Shown: positions 27,074 to 36,165, counted from the stretch's first letter. The stretch: 64,000 bases of DNA from JALZUE01 sp051251725 (GCA_051251725.1 JBPOFN010000013.1:45206-109205); one strand, 5' to 3'. Numbers and translations: made by a program. Notes: a model not told the origin generated them from the letters alone.

Positions 27074-27361
27074 ATGCAAGTCACAATTAAGTCCATCGAC
27101 CAATGGGGTAAGATCGTAGGTGCTGTTAGAAAAAGCCAAGAGTTAGATCAGAAAAGCGCCGGAGAATTTTCTGGAAGCAGCATCAATACGATTGGCAGCT
27201 TTGAAAAAGGCTCTGGCTCAATGTCCGTTGGTCGCGTATTCGCCTTAATGAAAGCACTTGGACTAGAGCTGAAAATTGATATCGTCTTGCCTGAGGGTGA
27301 TGATGGAGCAAAACGAAAATTGATTTATCAAATTCAACAACTGGTATCGAATTATGAGTGA
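27074..27361 (+). CDS. hipB: HipB-like XRE-family antitoxin/repressor
   Basis: 95 aa from the ATG at 27074, chosen because GGAAG lies 5 bases upstream; in-frame starts at 27053 (GTG, inside operator O3) and 27062 are possible. A Cro/C1-type helix-turn-helix spans about residues 8-65 (GKIVGAVRKSQELDQKSAGEF, then SINTIGSFEKGSGSMSVGRVFALMKALGLEL). It should neutralise HipA and repress its own operon through the three palindromes directly upstream. It overlaps hipA by 8 bases (ATGAGTGA), the usual coupling of antitoxin to toxin. Confidence 0.9.
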   Translation: MQVTIKSIDQWGKIVGAVRKSQELDQKSAGEFSGSSINTIGSFEKGSGSMSVGRVFALMKALGLELKIDIVLPEGDDGAKRKLIYQIQQLVSNYE

Positions 27362-28634
27362 TATGGATGCGGCCAGAAAGCTACAGGTTTATGCAGGCAA
27401 ACAGTTAATGGGGCAGTTGCAAGATACTAATGGGTTTTGGTCTTTCAAATACGACGAAGCTTGGTTAACATCGCCAAATAAGTTTGCAATATGCCCTGAC
27501 ATCCCATTAAAAGAGGGTGAGTATCTTGATTCTGGCACAACGCGCCCAGTTCAGCGATTTTTCGACAACCTATTACCAGAAGAAAACGCACGACTATTGC
27601 TGGCCAAAGAAGCGGATGTAGATCATGAAGACTCTTTTGCTCTACTTACCGAGTCAGGCATCGAATCAGCAGGAGCGTTAACGTTATTAGAAGAATTTGT
27701 TGAATTTCCAGCTAGCGATGCGACGCTTCTCTCATACGAGCAGTTATCAGATAGAATAAAAAACTTACCGAGAGCCTCTCTTAATAGTCGTCAAGGCAGT
27801 CGAATGTCTCTGGCTGGCGCCCAACACAAGATGCTTATAATCAAGCTAGGTGATGACTTATTTGAAGGTAATGAGGGCACACCTTCGACACACATTTTAA
27901 AACCGGATCACTCCGAGCCAGATCGCTATTGGCAAACAACCCGTAACGAATGGTTTATGATGAAGTTGGCGCGTCAATTAGGCATAGATGTACCTGATGT
28001 AGATGTTATCTACACCCCTGAGCCTGCTTACATTGTCGAGCGATTTGATAGAATTGGCAATTATCCCGAGCAAGAGCGAAAACATATTGTAGATGCATGC
28101 CAATTATTGGGGTATGGCAGGGGCTCTAAATATAGAGCGTCAACAGTAGAAACTTATATAAAGCTACTAAAAAGAGTAAGACCTCCGGCGATCACGTCAC
28201 TAAAGTTGTACCAATGGGTCATTTTTAACCTGCTTACTGGTAATGGAGATGCGCACTTAAAGAACATCAGTTTCTTTTATGTGAAAGGCTTTGCTCAATT
28301 AACGCCATTTTATGACTTACTAAGTACTATTATCTACGTACCCGAAGGAACTGATCCTTTAAATGAAAAGGTATCTGTACCAATTAACGACAAGGAACGA
28401 TTTGGTGACGTCACACGAGAAGATGTTTTAGCTTTTTCTCAGACATTAGGCATCCCTAACACGTTAGCCTCCAAAGAGTTACATCGTATAGCTAGCAGCA
28501 TTAATGAAGAATTTAGTAATCTTTACCTGCAAATTGAACAACTACCTCCTTGTGCAGCGCGACTAGGCGAACTAAGGATGCTAAGGCAAGTTCAATACCT
28601 AGTTGTCAAAGAGATGGTAAATCGCCTGCTCTAA
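27354..28634 (+). CDS. hipA: HipA-like serine/threonine kinase toxin
   Basis: 426 aa (E. coli 440). N-terminal HipA_N domain (about 5-105) with FFDNLLPE, then the kinase-fold C-domain. MSLAGAQHKMLI near residue 150 is the nucleotide-binding segment, STHILKPD follows, the catalytic loop is LLTGNGDAHLKNISF near 298, and PFYDLLST near 320 is the metal-binding DFG equivalent. Family members phosphorylate glutamyl-tRNA synthetase (HipA) or other targets, which stops translation and gives persister cells. All catalytic residues look intact, so the toxin should be active. The pair lies between genes on different strands and looks like an acquired module. Confidence 0.92.
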   Translation: MSDMDAARKLQVYAGKQLMGQLQDTNGFWSFKYDEAWLTSPNKFAICPDIPLKEGEYLDSGTTRPVQRFFDNLLPEENARLLLAKEADVDHEDSFALLTESGIESAGALTLLEEFVEFPASDATLLSYEQLSDRIKNLPRASLNSRQGSRMSLAGAQHKMLIIKLGDDLFEGNEGTPSTHILKPDHSEPDRYWQTTRNEWFMMKLARQLGIDVPDVDVIYTPEPAYIVERFDRIGNYPEQERKHIVDACQLLGYGRGSKYRASTVETYIKLLKRVRPPAITSLKLYQWVIFNLLTGNGDAHLKNISFFYVKGFAQLTPFYDLLSTIIYVPEGTDPLNEKVSVPINDKERFGDVTREDVLAFSQTLGIPNTLASKELHRIASSINEEFSNLYLQIEQLPPCAARLGELRMLRQVQYLVVKEMVNRLL

Positions 28635-29026
28635 TATTCTAATCCTACAATTCTCGCGATGGGGGGAAAAGACTACTTGCATTGTCGGTAACTGAGTTAT
28701 TAGTCACTTTAATGCAAAACAGGAATACTTTGTAGTAACTCTGTTTGTTCATATCCATCTAGTAAACCAGCATCACAACAAAGCAGTATATGTTGACTAG
28801 AGTCGCTCTAAATAAGAAATTTATTTTACAAAAGCTTATGTCAGCATAGGCTCATTGCAGACTGTTCAACTGTTACGTTAGGCAAAATCTAAAAGTAAAA
28901 GTAAAAGTGTCAGATTAAGTATGAGTTACGATCAGTTAAATTTACTATATACAATTGTTATGTCTCAGTTTAAGGCTGAGCTTTTAACAATAAACAAAGC
29001 CTTAACAGCAAAACCTAATTGATACG
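28635..29026. other. 392-bp stretch after hipA
   Basis: No coding region recognised. A CTCAG / CTGAG hairpin with CTTTT after it at about 28965-28985 could terminate hipA transcription. A short AAAAGT repeat lies near 28890-28905. Confidence 0.5.
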
Positions 29027-29674
29027 TTAAACAATCAACTCAGCTAATTCAGCAACTGAGTCAACAATCGCAACCGGCTTGAATTGTGCTAACGCCTCAC
29101 GACTTGCCGCGCCGATGGTTACGCCAATGCGATCAACTCCAGCAGCCTCTGCCATTTGTAAATCAAATAATGAATCACCGATCATCACAGCGTTTTGTGG
29201 TGCAACATTAAATTCACGTAACAATTGTAAAATCATTTCAGGGCTAGGTTTTGATTCAGCATCATCTGCCGTGCGCGTACTGTGAAAAAAATGTTCTGTT
29301 TTAGTAGCGGCAAAAATTCTATCTAAGCCAGCTCGCGCTTTACCGGTGGCAATGGTAATGATTTTATCTTGCTTATTTAACGCCGTTAACATTTCAATGG
29401 TATGAGGAAAAAGCGGCGTTGGGGTTTCGTTAAGCTCTAAATATTGTTCTTTATAAAGATGGAATATTTCTTCGCGCTTGGCATCATTAACATCAGGAAA
29501 TAACTTTTTAATACCAACCGCTAAACTCATACCAATAATGCCTTTCGCATTTTCAATTGATGGCGTTGTTACGTTGGCAAGTTGCGCGGCAGTTTGCATT
29601 GAAGAAACAATCCGACCAACTGAGTCCATTAACGTCCCGTCCCAGTCAAAAATATATAATTGGTAATTATTCAT
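29027..29674 (-). CDS. HAD-IA family hydrolase (phosphoglycolate-phosphatase-like)
   Basis: 215 aa. HAD motif I is FDWDGTLMDS with the nucleophile Asp near residue 9, motif II TIATGKARAG, motif III Lys in ESKPSPEMILQLL and motif IV MIGDSLFDLQMAEAAG. The cap is the alpha-helical C1 type between motifs I and II. It dephosphorylates small metabolites in the cytoplasm. The substrate is unknown; orthologues are commonly found next to rluC, as here (153-bp gap, same strand). Confidence 0.9.
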   Translation of the reverse strand: MNNYQLYIFDWDGTLMDSVGRIVSSMQTAAQLANVTTPSIENAKGIIGMSLAVGIKKLFPDVNDAKREEIFHLYKEQYLELNETPTPLFPHTIEMLTALNKQDKIITIATGKARAGLDRIFAATKTEHFFHSTRTADDAESKPSPEMILQLLREFNVAPQNAVMIGDSLFDLQMAEAAGVDRIGVTIGAASREALAQFKPVAIVDSVAELAELIV

Positions 29675-29827
29675 ACAAGTAGCTCTTATCTTGTGCTTAG
29701 CTGTTATTAATGATGCTTAAGCTATTAATAATTATTGTTTAACTATTAATAGCTATTGCGTATTAGAAATTAATTTAAAAAGTATGAGTAAAAGCTCAGC
29801 TGAACTATACAACTAAGCACGCCCTAA

Positions 29828-30784
29828 CTAGCCAGCTTTAGTTAATTTGTTCAGCACTTTTTGCAAACTTGGCTCAAGCGGCGCTTCAATTGTAATACGT
29901 CGCTCTTCTTTGGGATGCATAAACTCAATACTGGCAGCATGTAAAAACAAACGCTTTAAGCCTTTATCTTTTAACTCTGTATCAAAGTCTTCATGGCCAT
30001 ATTTAGGATCACCAGCAATGGGATGCCCTTTACACTGACAATGCACACGTATTTGATGCGTTCTTCCTGTGACCGGAAATGCTCTCACTAACGTTGCGCC
30101 ATGATAATTTTGTAAAACTTTAAAGCGCGTTTCCGACTCTTTGCCATTGACATTATCAACAACAACAACACGCTCTCCTGATTTGAGATCGTTCTTTTTT
30201 AAGCCTTCAGTAACACGAGTTAATTTTGCTGACCATGAGCCTTTCACTAACGCGAGGTAAAATTTCTGAACTTGTTTGTTGCGCAGCTGCTCATGTAAAA
30301 AGCGTAAAGCCGAACGTTTTTTCGCCACCACTAAACAACCGGAGGTGTCTCGGTCAAGGCGATGAACTAGCTCTAACATTTTTGCTTCAGGTCGTAATGC
30401 TCTTAACGCTTCGATAACACCAAAGCTTAAACCACTACCACCATGTACAGCCATGCCCGATGGTTTATTCAGCACTAGAAATAGATCATCTTCAAACAAA
30501 ATTTGTTTTTCAAGATTCGCTACTATATTAAGTGAAGTAGAAACCGTATCGGTTTTTTCAGAAATACGGATAGGTGCAACACGAACGATATCTTCACCTT
30601 GAATTTTATATTCAGGTTTTGTACGTTTTTTATTTACACGAATTTCGCCTTTACGTAACAAGCGATAAATCATGCTTTTCGGCACACCCTTTAGGGTTTT
30701 TAATAAATAATTGTCGATTCTTTGACCGGCTTCGTCGCCGTCAATAGTGTAAAATCGAACTTGAGGTTTAGGAGATTCTTTCAT
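29828..30784 (-). CDS. rluC: 23S rRNA pseudouridine synthase RluC
   Basis: 318 aa from the ATG at 30784 (MKESPKPQVRFYTID); a further ATG upstream adds 16 residues with no family resemblance. It has an N-terminal S4 RNA-binding domain (QRIDNYLLKTLKGVPKSMIYRLLRKGEIRVNKKR), and the catalytic Asp in the RLDRDTSG motif near residue 140, then GRTHQIRVH. It modifies U955, U2504 and U2580 in E. coli numbering, around the peptidyl transferase centre. It is divergent from rne, the conserved gammaproteobacterial arrangement. Confidence 0.95.
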   Translation of the reverse strand: MKESPKPQVRFYTIDGDEAGQRIDNYLLKTLKGVPKSMIYRLLRKGEIRVNKKRTKPEYKIQGEDIVRVAPIRISEKTDTVSTSLNIVANLEKQILFEDDLFLVLNKPSGMAVHGGSGLSFGVIEALRALRPEAKMLELVHRLDRDTSGCLVVAKKRSALRFLHEQLRNKQVQKFYLALVKGSWSAKLTRVTEGLKKNDLKSGERVVVVDNVNGKESETRFKVLQNYHGATLVRAFPVTGRTHQIRVHCQCKGHPIAGDPKYGHEDFDTELKDKGLKRLFLHAASIEFMHPKEERRITIEAPLEPSLQKVLNKLTKAG

Positions 30785-31402
30785 GGCGCGCACTTTATCA
30801 TAAAAATATGAACTTTTAACGAAATAAAACATCTGATTTCATTGCCATTTGCCTAGATATAGTGGGATAATAGATCAGTTACGGAAGATTTATACCTGTA
30901 ACGATAGAAAAACCGAGATACTCAGCGATATGTAAGAGGCATCTGCGGCCAACTTCTTGTACACACATGTACTATTTCAACCTGAAATATTCCTGATACA
31001 TTAAGTTTTACGGCCTATTGTTTACCATCAACGTGTGTAATTTGTTGTCAAAGTAGCATAAACAGAAAGTCCTGCGTAAAAGTATCATTTAAAGTAATTA
31101 ACGATAATTAGGTTATTTTCACCGGCTAACTAACCCGATTCAACAACATTGAACGTAATTAGCTTTACCTGATTATCGTACTGGCACAGCACCGTCGCTG
31201 AGCACATAAAGTTTATATCCTATGAATAGTTTTATTATTCATAGTTGGAAATACAATCAGATTTCTAACAGCTTATTCGGTAAATATGGCCGATTAAGAT
31301 TGACACCCGTGAGGCTGACAAACTGCTGTTAATGCAACAAAAGATTGCTTTGTGTACTAAGCATGTAGTGTGCTGTGACCAATAAATAGGTCACAGAAAA
31401 AT
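30785..31402 (+). promoter_or_regulatory. rluC/rne divergent region and long rne leader
   Basis: 618 bases without a credible coding region, as expected because rne has a long 5' untranslated RNA that RNase E itself cleaves to control its level. Two clear stems are visible: CTATGAATA/TATTCATAG at 31220-31244, and CTGTGACC/GGTCACAG at 31373-31396, just before the ATG. The exact transcription start is not determined. Confidence 0.7.
31373..31396 (+). promoter_or_regulatory. Hairpin at the rne translation start
   Basis: 8-bp perfect stem CTGTGACC / GGTCACAG with an 8-base loop, ending 6 bases before the ATG. The only Shine-Dalgarno-like bases (AGG) are at its 3' arm, so folding could limit ribosome entry. 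Confidence 0.6.
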
Positions 31403-34400
31403 ATGAAACGTATGTTAATTAACGCTACGCAGTCGGAAGAACTCCGTGTAGCACTTGTCGACGGCCAACGTCTTTATGATTTAGATATTGAAAGCCCTGG
31501 ACACGAACAGAAAAAAGCAAACATTTATAAAGGCAAAATCACTCGAATTGAGCCATCTTTAGAAGCCGCATTTGTTGACTATGGCGCTGATCGACACGGC
31601 TTCCTACCAATGAAAGAAATCGCCCGCGAATACTTTCCAAAAGGTTATACTTTCCAAGGTCGTCCTAATATTAAAGACGTATTAACCGAAGGTCAGGAAG
31701 TTATTGTTCAAATCGATAAAGAAGAGCGTGGCCAAAAAGGCGCCGCCCTTACTACCTTTATCTCACTGGCTGGTAGTTATTTAGTACTAATGCCAAATAA
31801 CCCTCGTGCTGGCGGTATTTCTCGTCGCATTGAAGGTGATGAACGTACCGATTTAAAAACCTCATTAAGCAAACTAAACCTACCTAAAGGCATGGGACTT
31901 ATCGTTCGTACTGCTGGTGTTGGTAAAGCTTATGAAGAATTAGAATGGGATTTAAACCTTTTATTAGATTACTGGGGCCGCATCGAAGCAGCTGCTACTG
32001 ATCGCCCAGCACCATTTTTAATTCATCAAGAAAGTAACGTTATTGTTCGTGCTATTCGCGATTATTTACGTCGTGATATCGGCGAAGTACTTATTGATCG
32101 TCCAAAAACTTACGAAAACGTTAAAGAACTTATTTCAGTAATGCGCCCTGATTTTCTTAGTAAAGTTAAGCTTTATGAGAATGACAAGCCAATGTTCTCG
32201 CACTTTCAAATTGAAACACAAATTGAAACTGCTTTTCAACGTGAAGTAAGACTACCTTCTGGTGGTTCAATTGTTATTGACCCAACAGAAGCAATGACAT
32301 CTATCGATATTAACTCTGCTCGCGCCACTAAAGGCGGAGATATTGAAGAAACAGCATTCAATACTAACTTGGAAGCGGCTGACGAAGTGGCGCGCCAATT
32401 ACGTTTACGTGATTTAGGTGGCCTAGTGGTTATCGATTTTATCGATATGACACCTGTTCGTCATCAGCGTGAAGTAGAAAACAGAATGCGTGATGCTGTT
32501 CGTCAAGACAGAGCACGTATTCAACTAGGCCGTATTTCTCGTTTCGGTTTATTAGAAATGTCACGCCAGCGTTTACGCCCATCTATTGGCGAAACTAGCC
32601 AAGGTGTATGTCCTCGTTGTAATGGTACCGGCCATGTGCGCGGTATTGAGTCATTAGCCTTATCAATTCTTCGTTTAATGGAAGAAGAAGCAACCAAAGA
32701 AAACACTTTGCATGTACAAGCGCAAGTGCCTGTACCTGTTGCCACTTACTTATTAAATGAAAAACGTCGCAGTGTGATGCACGTAGAAAAAAGTCACAAT
32801 GTTCATGTGTTAATTATTCCTAATCCACACATGGATAGCCCTCAATATGAGGTGTTACGTGTTCGTAAAGACGAAACTGTATCAGAAGCAAGTTACGATA
32901 TTCAAATTACCGAAGCATTTGCACAAGAAGCGGTAATGCCTAAATATGATGTAACTGCCGCTAAACGTGATGAACCTGCCTTACAAGGTATGTCTGCACC
33001 AAAAAGTTCAGCACCACAACCGTCTGCAGCCCCTGCTCCAGTAGTTAAAGCGGTCGCGCCAACAAGCCCAAGTTTATTTGCCAGTATAGCTAAATGGTTC
33101 AAAGCTCTTTTTGCTGAAGAAGAAAAAGAAGTAGTACAACCAAAACCGCAACACACTCCAAATCCAAGAAATAACAAAGGCCGCAACCCACAGCGTAATC
33201 GCAATCAACGTAATCGTAACCAACGTGACGATAAGCGCGATGTGAAGGACAGCACCAGTGTTGAAGCAAAAGACACTCGTCAGCCGAATAAAAACCGTAA
33301 ACCGCGTAAAGCACCTGTAGCTTCGGCAACTGAGCAAGAAAATAAAGCGCCAGTAGCGCCTAAAGAAGAGAAAGTAGCCGAGCGTAGACAGCGTCGTAAT
33401 AACCGTAAAAAAGTACGTATTAATAATGACAAAGCTGAAGACAAAGCGGCTGTAACAACTGAAGTGCAAGCAGCTGACAGTAAAGTTTTACCGTCTGAAA
33501 CTAAAGCAAAACCTCAAGAAAAAGTAAAAGTTGAAGCTGAGAAAACAGTTAAAACAGAAAGTACTACTGAAGTAGCTGTTGATGAAAATGGCAAGCCAGT
33601 AAGAGAAGAACGTACGCGTAGCCGTCGCTCACCTCGCCACTTGCGCACCCATGGCCAGAAACGTCGTCGTGAAAAGTCAGAAACCGATGAGCAAGCTGTT
33701 GTCACAGCAAATCTTGATGGTTCAGAGCAAATCACCAACGATCCAGTTGAAGCTAGGTACCCTCATAATGAAGACCAACCTGCTCAAACTGCTCAAACTG
33801 AACAAAAAAATGCACCACAAGCTCAAGTTGAAACTACGCAAGCAGATGATGCAATAAAAACAGCAGAGCCTAAAGTTGAAGAAGTCGTTGCTCAAATAGC
33901 GCAACCTGAAATCTCATCAAGTGAAGTACAAGGTGATCTGCCGTTAGAAGAAACATCAACAGTTGAAGTGACTGCTGCTGTAACTGCAGCGCCTGAAGCA
34001 ACAGTTGAAGAAGTAGCATCTAACACTAACGAAAAAAATGAAGCTCAACAAGAGTTAAGTTTAGACGTTGAAGATACTGCACCTGCTCGAGTTGAAGCGA
34101 CAGTAGAACTGAAAGTAGAAACAGTTGTTGAAGCTAAGCCAGAAGCTGAAGTATCGGCAGCACCAGTTGCGCAACCAAAAGCTGAAAAGGTTGAAGAAGT
34201 TGTGGCTCCTGTTGCCAAAGTAAAAGTTGCAGCAAAAACTGAAAAAGCAGCGAAACCTGTTAAGAAAGTTACACGTTTAATTAAAGGGAAATCGTCAGCG
34301 CCAATGACGAAAACAGAAACAATTACCTCAGTAGTTGAATTACCTGTTGCCTTTAAAGAAAAATCTGAACGTGCAGCGCATCAATCTTCAGGTAGAAATG

Positions 34401-34462
34401 CCATTGTGACTCACGTGAGAAATACAGCGAAAGCGGGTCCAACAAAACCTAATATGAGTTAA
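31403..34462 (+). CDS. rne: Ribonuclease E
   Basis: 1019 aa, the degradosome endonuclease for mRNA decay and rRNA/tRNA processing. The N-terminal half has the S1 domain (about 36-120), 5'-sensor, and the DNase-I-like site with Asp residues in SIDINSARATKG and VVIDFIDM, then the zinc-link CPRCNGTGH (about 405-412). A membrane-targeting amphipathic helix, LFASIAKWFKALFAEEE, is seen near 555-573. The C-terminal half is unstructured: Arg/Asn/Gln-rich RNA-binding tracts (about 590-690), acidic VEEV/PEA-rich repeats (about 780-960), and a tail with SAPMTK that resembles the E. coli PNPase-binding end. It has a long leader and a strong terminator. Confidence 0.97.
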   Translation: MKRMLINATQSEELRVALVDGQRLYDLDIESPGHEQKKANIYKGKITRIEPSLEAAFVDYGADRHGFLPMKEIAREYFPKGYTFQGRPNIKDVLTEGQEVIVQIDKEERGQKGAALTTFISLAGSYLVLMPNNPRAGGISRRIEGDERTDLKTSLSKLNLPKGMGLIVRTAGVGKAYEELEWDLNLLLDYWGRIEAAATDRPAPFLIHQESNVIVRAIRDYLRRDIGEVLIDRPKTYENVKELISVMRPDFLSKVKLYENDKPMFSHFQIETQIETAFQREVRLPSGGSIVIDPTEAMTSIDINSARATKGGDIEETAFNTNLEAADEVARQLRLRDLGGLVVIDFIDMTPVRHQREVENRMRDAVRQDRARIQLGRISRFGLLEMSRQRLRPSIGETSQGVCPRCNGTGHVRGIESLALSILRLMEEEATKENTLHVQAQVPVPVATYLLNEKRRSVMHVEKSHNVHVLIIPNPHMDSPQYEVLRVRKDETVSEASYDIQITEAFAQEAVMPKYDVTAAKRDEPALQGMSAPKSSAPQPSAAPAPVVKAVAPTSPSLFASIAKWFKALFAEEEKEVVQPKPQHTPNPRNNKGRNPQRNRNQRNRNQRDDKRDVKDSTSVEAKDTRQPNKNRKPRKAPVASATEQENKAPVAPKEEKVAERRQRRNNRKKVRINNDKAEDKAAVTTEVQAADSKVLPSETKAKPQEKVKVEAEKTVKTESTTEVAVDENGKPVREERTRSRRSPRHLRTHGQKRRREKSETDEQAVVTANLDGSEQITNDPVEARYPHNEDQPAQTAQTEQKNAPQAQVETTQADDAIKTAEPKVEEVVAQIAQPEISSSEVQGDLPLEETSTVEVTAAVTAAPEATVEEVASNTNEKNEAQQELSLDVEDTAPARVEATVELKVETVVEAKPEAEVSAAPVAQPKAEKVEEVVAPVAKVKVAAKTEKAAKPVKKVTRLIKGKSSAPMTKTETITSVVELPVAFKEKSERAAHQSSGRNAIVTHVRNTAKAGPTKPNMS

Positions 34463-34480
34463 TTAATTTAACTTCTATCA

Positions 34481-34511
34481 AAAAGGCGATGCTTAAAAGC
34501 ATCGCCTTTTT
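34481..34511 (+). terminator. Rho-independent terminator of rne
   Basis: AAAAGGCGATGC / GCATCGCCTTTT stem (12 bp) with a short loop and seven or more Ts, 20 bases after the stop. Confidence 0.9.
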
Positions 34512-34784
34512 TTATCGCCAAAATTTATCATTTAAACATATTTCACCTAGCTAATAATATTAGCCCCTCGCCTTAATTACCATTATTACCTTATCAGTCC
34601 GTTCCCTACTGTTGGCTTTAGGCAATCAGTTATTCAGCACTCGTTAACACTCAAATTAAATTGAATAGTCTGCCTGCCTATTTTGCTAACTTGCTATTTA
34701 AGCGCTGTCGCCGCTGCTTTTCAAGCGAAGTGTAGTCGCACAAAAAACAACTTAAAAGTGCTTGCTTAATCAACTAAAAAGATA

Positions 34785-34804
34785 TACTGTACATTTATAC
34801 AGTA
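34785..34804 (+). promoter_or_regulatory. LexA (SOS) box
   Basis: TACTGTACATTTATACAGTA matches the consensus CTGT-N8-ACAG exactly, and the palindrome extends to GATATACTGT...ACAGTATATC (34781-34808). It ends 19 bases before the ATG of the SulA-like gene. Confidence 0.92.
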
Positions 34805-34823
34805 TATCTACAGGCAAATATTT

Positions 34824-35336
34824 ATGACTACTTTTTACCAAGATAATTTACAAATAGAAACCAAAACCAACGTACCAGCTCATGCCAAACCAAGTGCTAA
34901 CAAGATCATCAAATTAGCAAAGCTAGGTAGCCCATTATTGCGAAAATCTGATGCATCTTTAATACATAAGTTTGAGCAAGATCATTTAAATCACATCAAC
35001 ACAATCAAGGATTCTATTACCGAAAGAATTACTAATTTATGTTTGAGTCATCAGAATAATAATAAATGGTTTTTGGTTATCGACAATCAAGAGCAAACTA
35101 TTTCGGCACTGAATAAGCAAAGCAATATTGATAAATCGAAAATATTGCATATCAATAGCCGTAAAATAAAAATAAATGCCAATAATATTGAAACTGCACT
35201 TTCTAAAGGAAATTGCTCGGCAGTGGTATTGATGGAAAATAATTTACCTGCTGAGCAATTATTACACTTAAAAAATTGCGCTAAACAAACCAACACCACT
35301 TTTATGGTTTTGGATAAAGTCAGTGGTTTACATTAA
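34824..35336 (+). CDS. sulA: SulA-like SOS cell-division inhibitor
   Basis: 170 aa (E. coli SulA 169). A perfect LexA box lies directly upstream. The C-terminal half aligns by eye with SulA: NKWFLVIDNQEQT against RWQLWLTPQQKL, SKILHINSRKI against TKVMQISQLS, and IETALSKGNCSAVVLMENNLPAEQLLHLKNCA against [32 protein letters not shown], and a final FMVLDKVSG like FIMRPVS. SulA binds FtsZ and blocks septation during DNA damage, after which Lon removes it. The N-terminal 60 residues are lysine-rich and divergent. The assignment is from this hand alignment plus the SOS box, not a database search. Confidence 0.75.
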   Translation: MTTFYQDNLQIETKTNVPAHAKPSANKIIKLAKLGSPLLRKSDASLIHKFEQDHLNHINTIKDSITERITNLCLSHQNNNKWFLVIDNQEQTISALNKQSNIDKSKILHINSRKIKINANNIETALSKGNCSAVVLMENNLPAEQLLHLKNCAKQTNTTFMVLDKVSGLH

Positions 35337-35404
35337 AATTAGCAGCTAGTTTTATTGATCACTTTATACTGATTAAATTATCCCTTTGAAATGTACTTTT
35401 TCAG

Positions 35405-35446
35405 TTTGAGTTTGAGTTTGAGTTTGAGTTTGAGTTTGAGTTTGAG
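35405..35446. repeat. Tandem hexamer TTTGAG x7
   Basis: Seven perfect contiguous copies in the spacer after the SulA-like gene, with partial units either side. Copy number is likely to vary between strains through slippage. Confidence 0.92.
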
Positions 35447-35589
35447 TTTTTAAATATTAACGTGAATAGCCATTTTATGTTTTGGCATTAACTAAACTTG
35501 TTTAATATTTTTAGTGCTAATTTTTATTCACTAATTTGCTACAATCACCGGTAGTAGCAAAACAATAAAAATTCAATCTGGGAGTTGGC

Positions 35590-36072
35590 ATGCAGTGCCC
35601 TTGTCAAAGTAATAAAACGTTTAGCCAATGTTGTCAGCCATACCTAACATTACAAACTTTTCCAACAACACCAGAGCAATTAATGCGCTCTCGATATAGT
35701 GCCTATGTAACCAAGAACATCGACTATATAGTTGCAACTTATAGCCCCGAGGTGAGAAAGCAGCAAAATAGCGCCGATATTAAATTATGGGCTGATAGTT
35801 GCCGTTGGATAAACCTTATTATTCACCAGACAGCGATAAACGAAAAGACAGCGCAGACCGGCGAAGTAGAATTTTCAGCCATATTTATTGAAAATAATCA
35901 ATTGTGTTTAATGCGTGAAAAATCCAACTTTATCAAAATTGCCGAGCGTTGGTATTATCACGATGGCCTTATGGTTGATAATCAAGTTTTTGCTAAAATT
36001 AAAAGAAATGAACCTTGTCCATGTCAGCAAGGTAAAAAGTATAAGCAGTGCTGCGGTAACTTTATCATTTAA
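35590..36072 (+). CDS. ychJ: YchJ family (UPF0225) SEC-C motif protein
   Basis: 160 aa. Two zinc-binding SEC-C type motifs frame the protein: CPCQSNKTFSQCCQPYL at the N-terminus and CPCQQGKKYKQCCG at the C-terminus. The middle PEQLMRSRYSAYVTKNIDYIVATYSP is typical of YchJ. Similar motifs in SecA bind zinc and contact SecB or the ribosome, but YchJ's role is unknown. A GGGAG ribosome site precedes the ATG. Confidence 0.92.
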   Translation: MQCPCQSNKTFSQCCQPYLTLQTFPTTPEQLMRSRYSAYVTKNIDYIVATYSPEVRKQQNSADIKLWADSCRWINLIIHQTAINEKTAQTGEVEFSAIFIENNQLCLMREKSNFIKIAERWYYHDGLMVDNQVFAKIKRNEPCPCQQGKKYKQCCGNFII

Positions 36073-36130
36073 ACGCTCACCGCGAGGTTGTTGAATCAAT
36101 TAAACCATGTCAATAACGCTTGATGCAGAA

Positions 36131-36165
36131 TGCTTGATGCTTGATGCTTGATGCTTGATGCTTGA
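36131..36165. repeat. Tandem heptamer TGCTTGA x5
   Basis: Five perfect contiguous copies, with an imperfect copy (GCTTGATGCAGAA) just before, about 60 bases past the ychJ stop. Confidence 0.9.

Larger units (their letters stand above)
34463..34823. other. rne/sulA spacer
   Basis: 361 bases: the rne terminator on the left and the SOS box with probable promoter (TTGCTT near 34762, TACTGT near 34785) on the right. Nothing else is recognised between them. Confidence 0.6.

Noticed and set aside
28635..29026. Search for insertion-site repeats around hipBA
   Set aside because: No convincing direct repeats or integrase were visible by eye, so no element boundaries are claimed.
33074..33469. Antisense frame opposite rne
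   Set aside because: Arises from the biased Arg/Asn/Lys codons of the RNase E tail; composition is Phe/Tyr/Ile-rich low complexity and not a membrane protein family.
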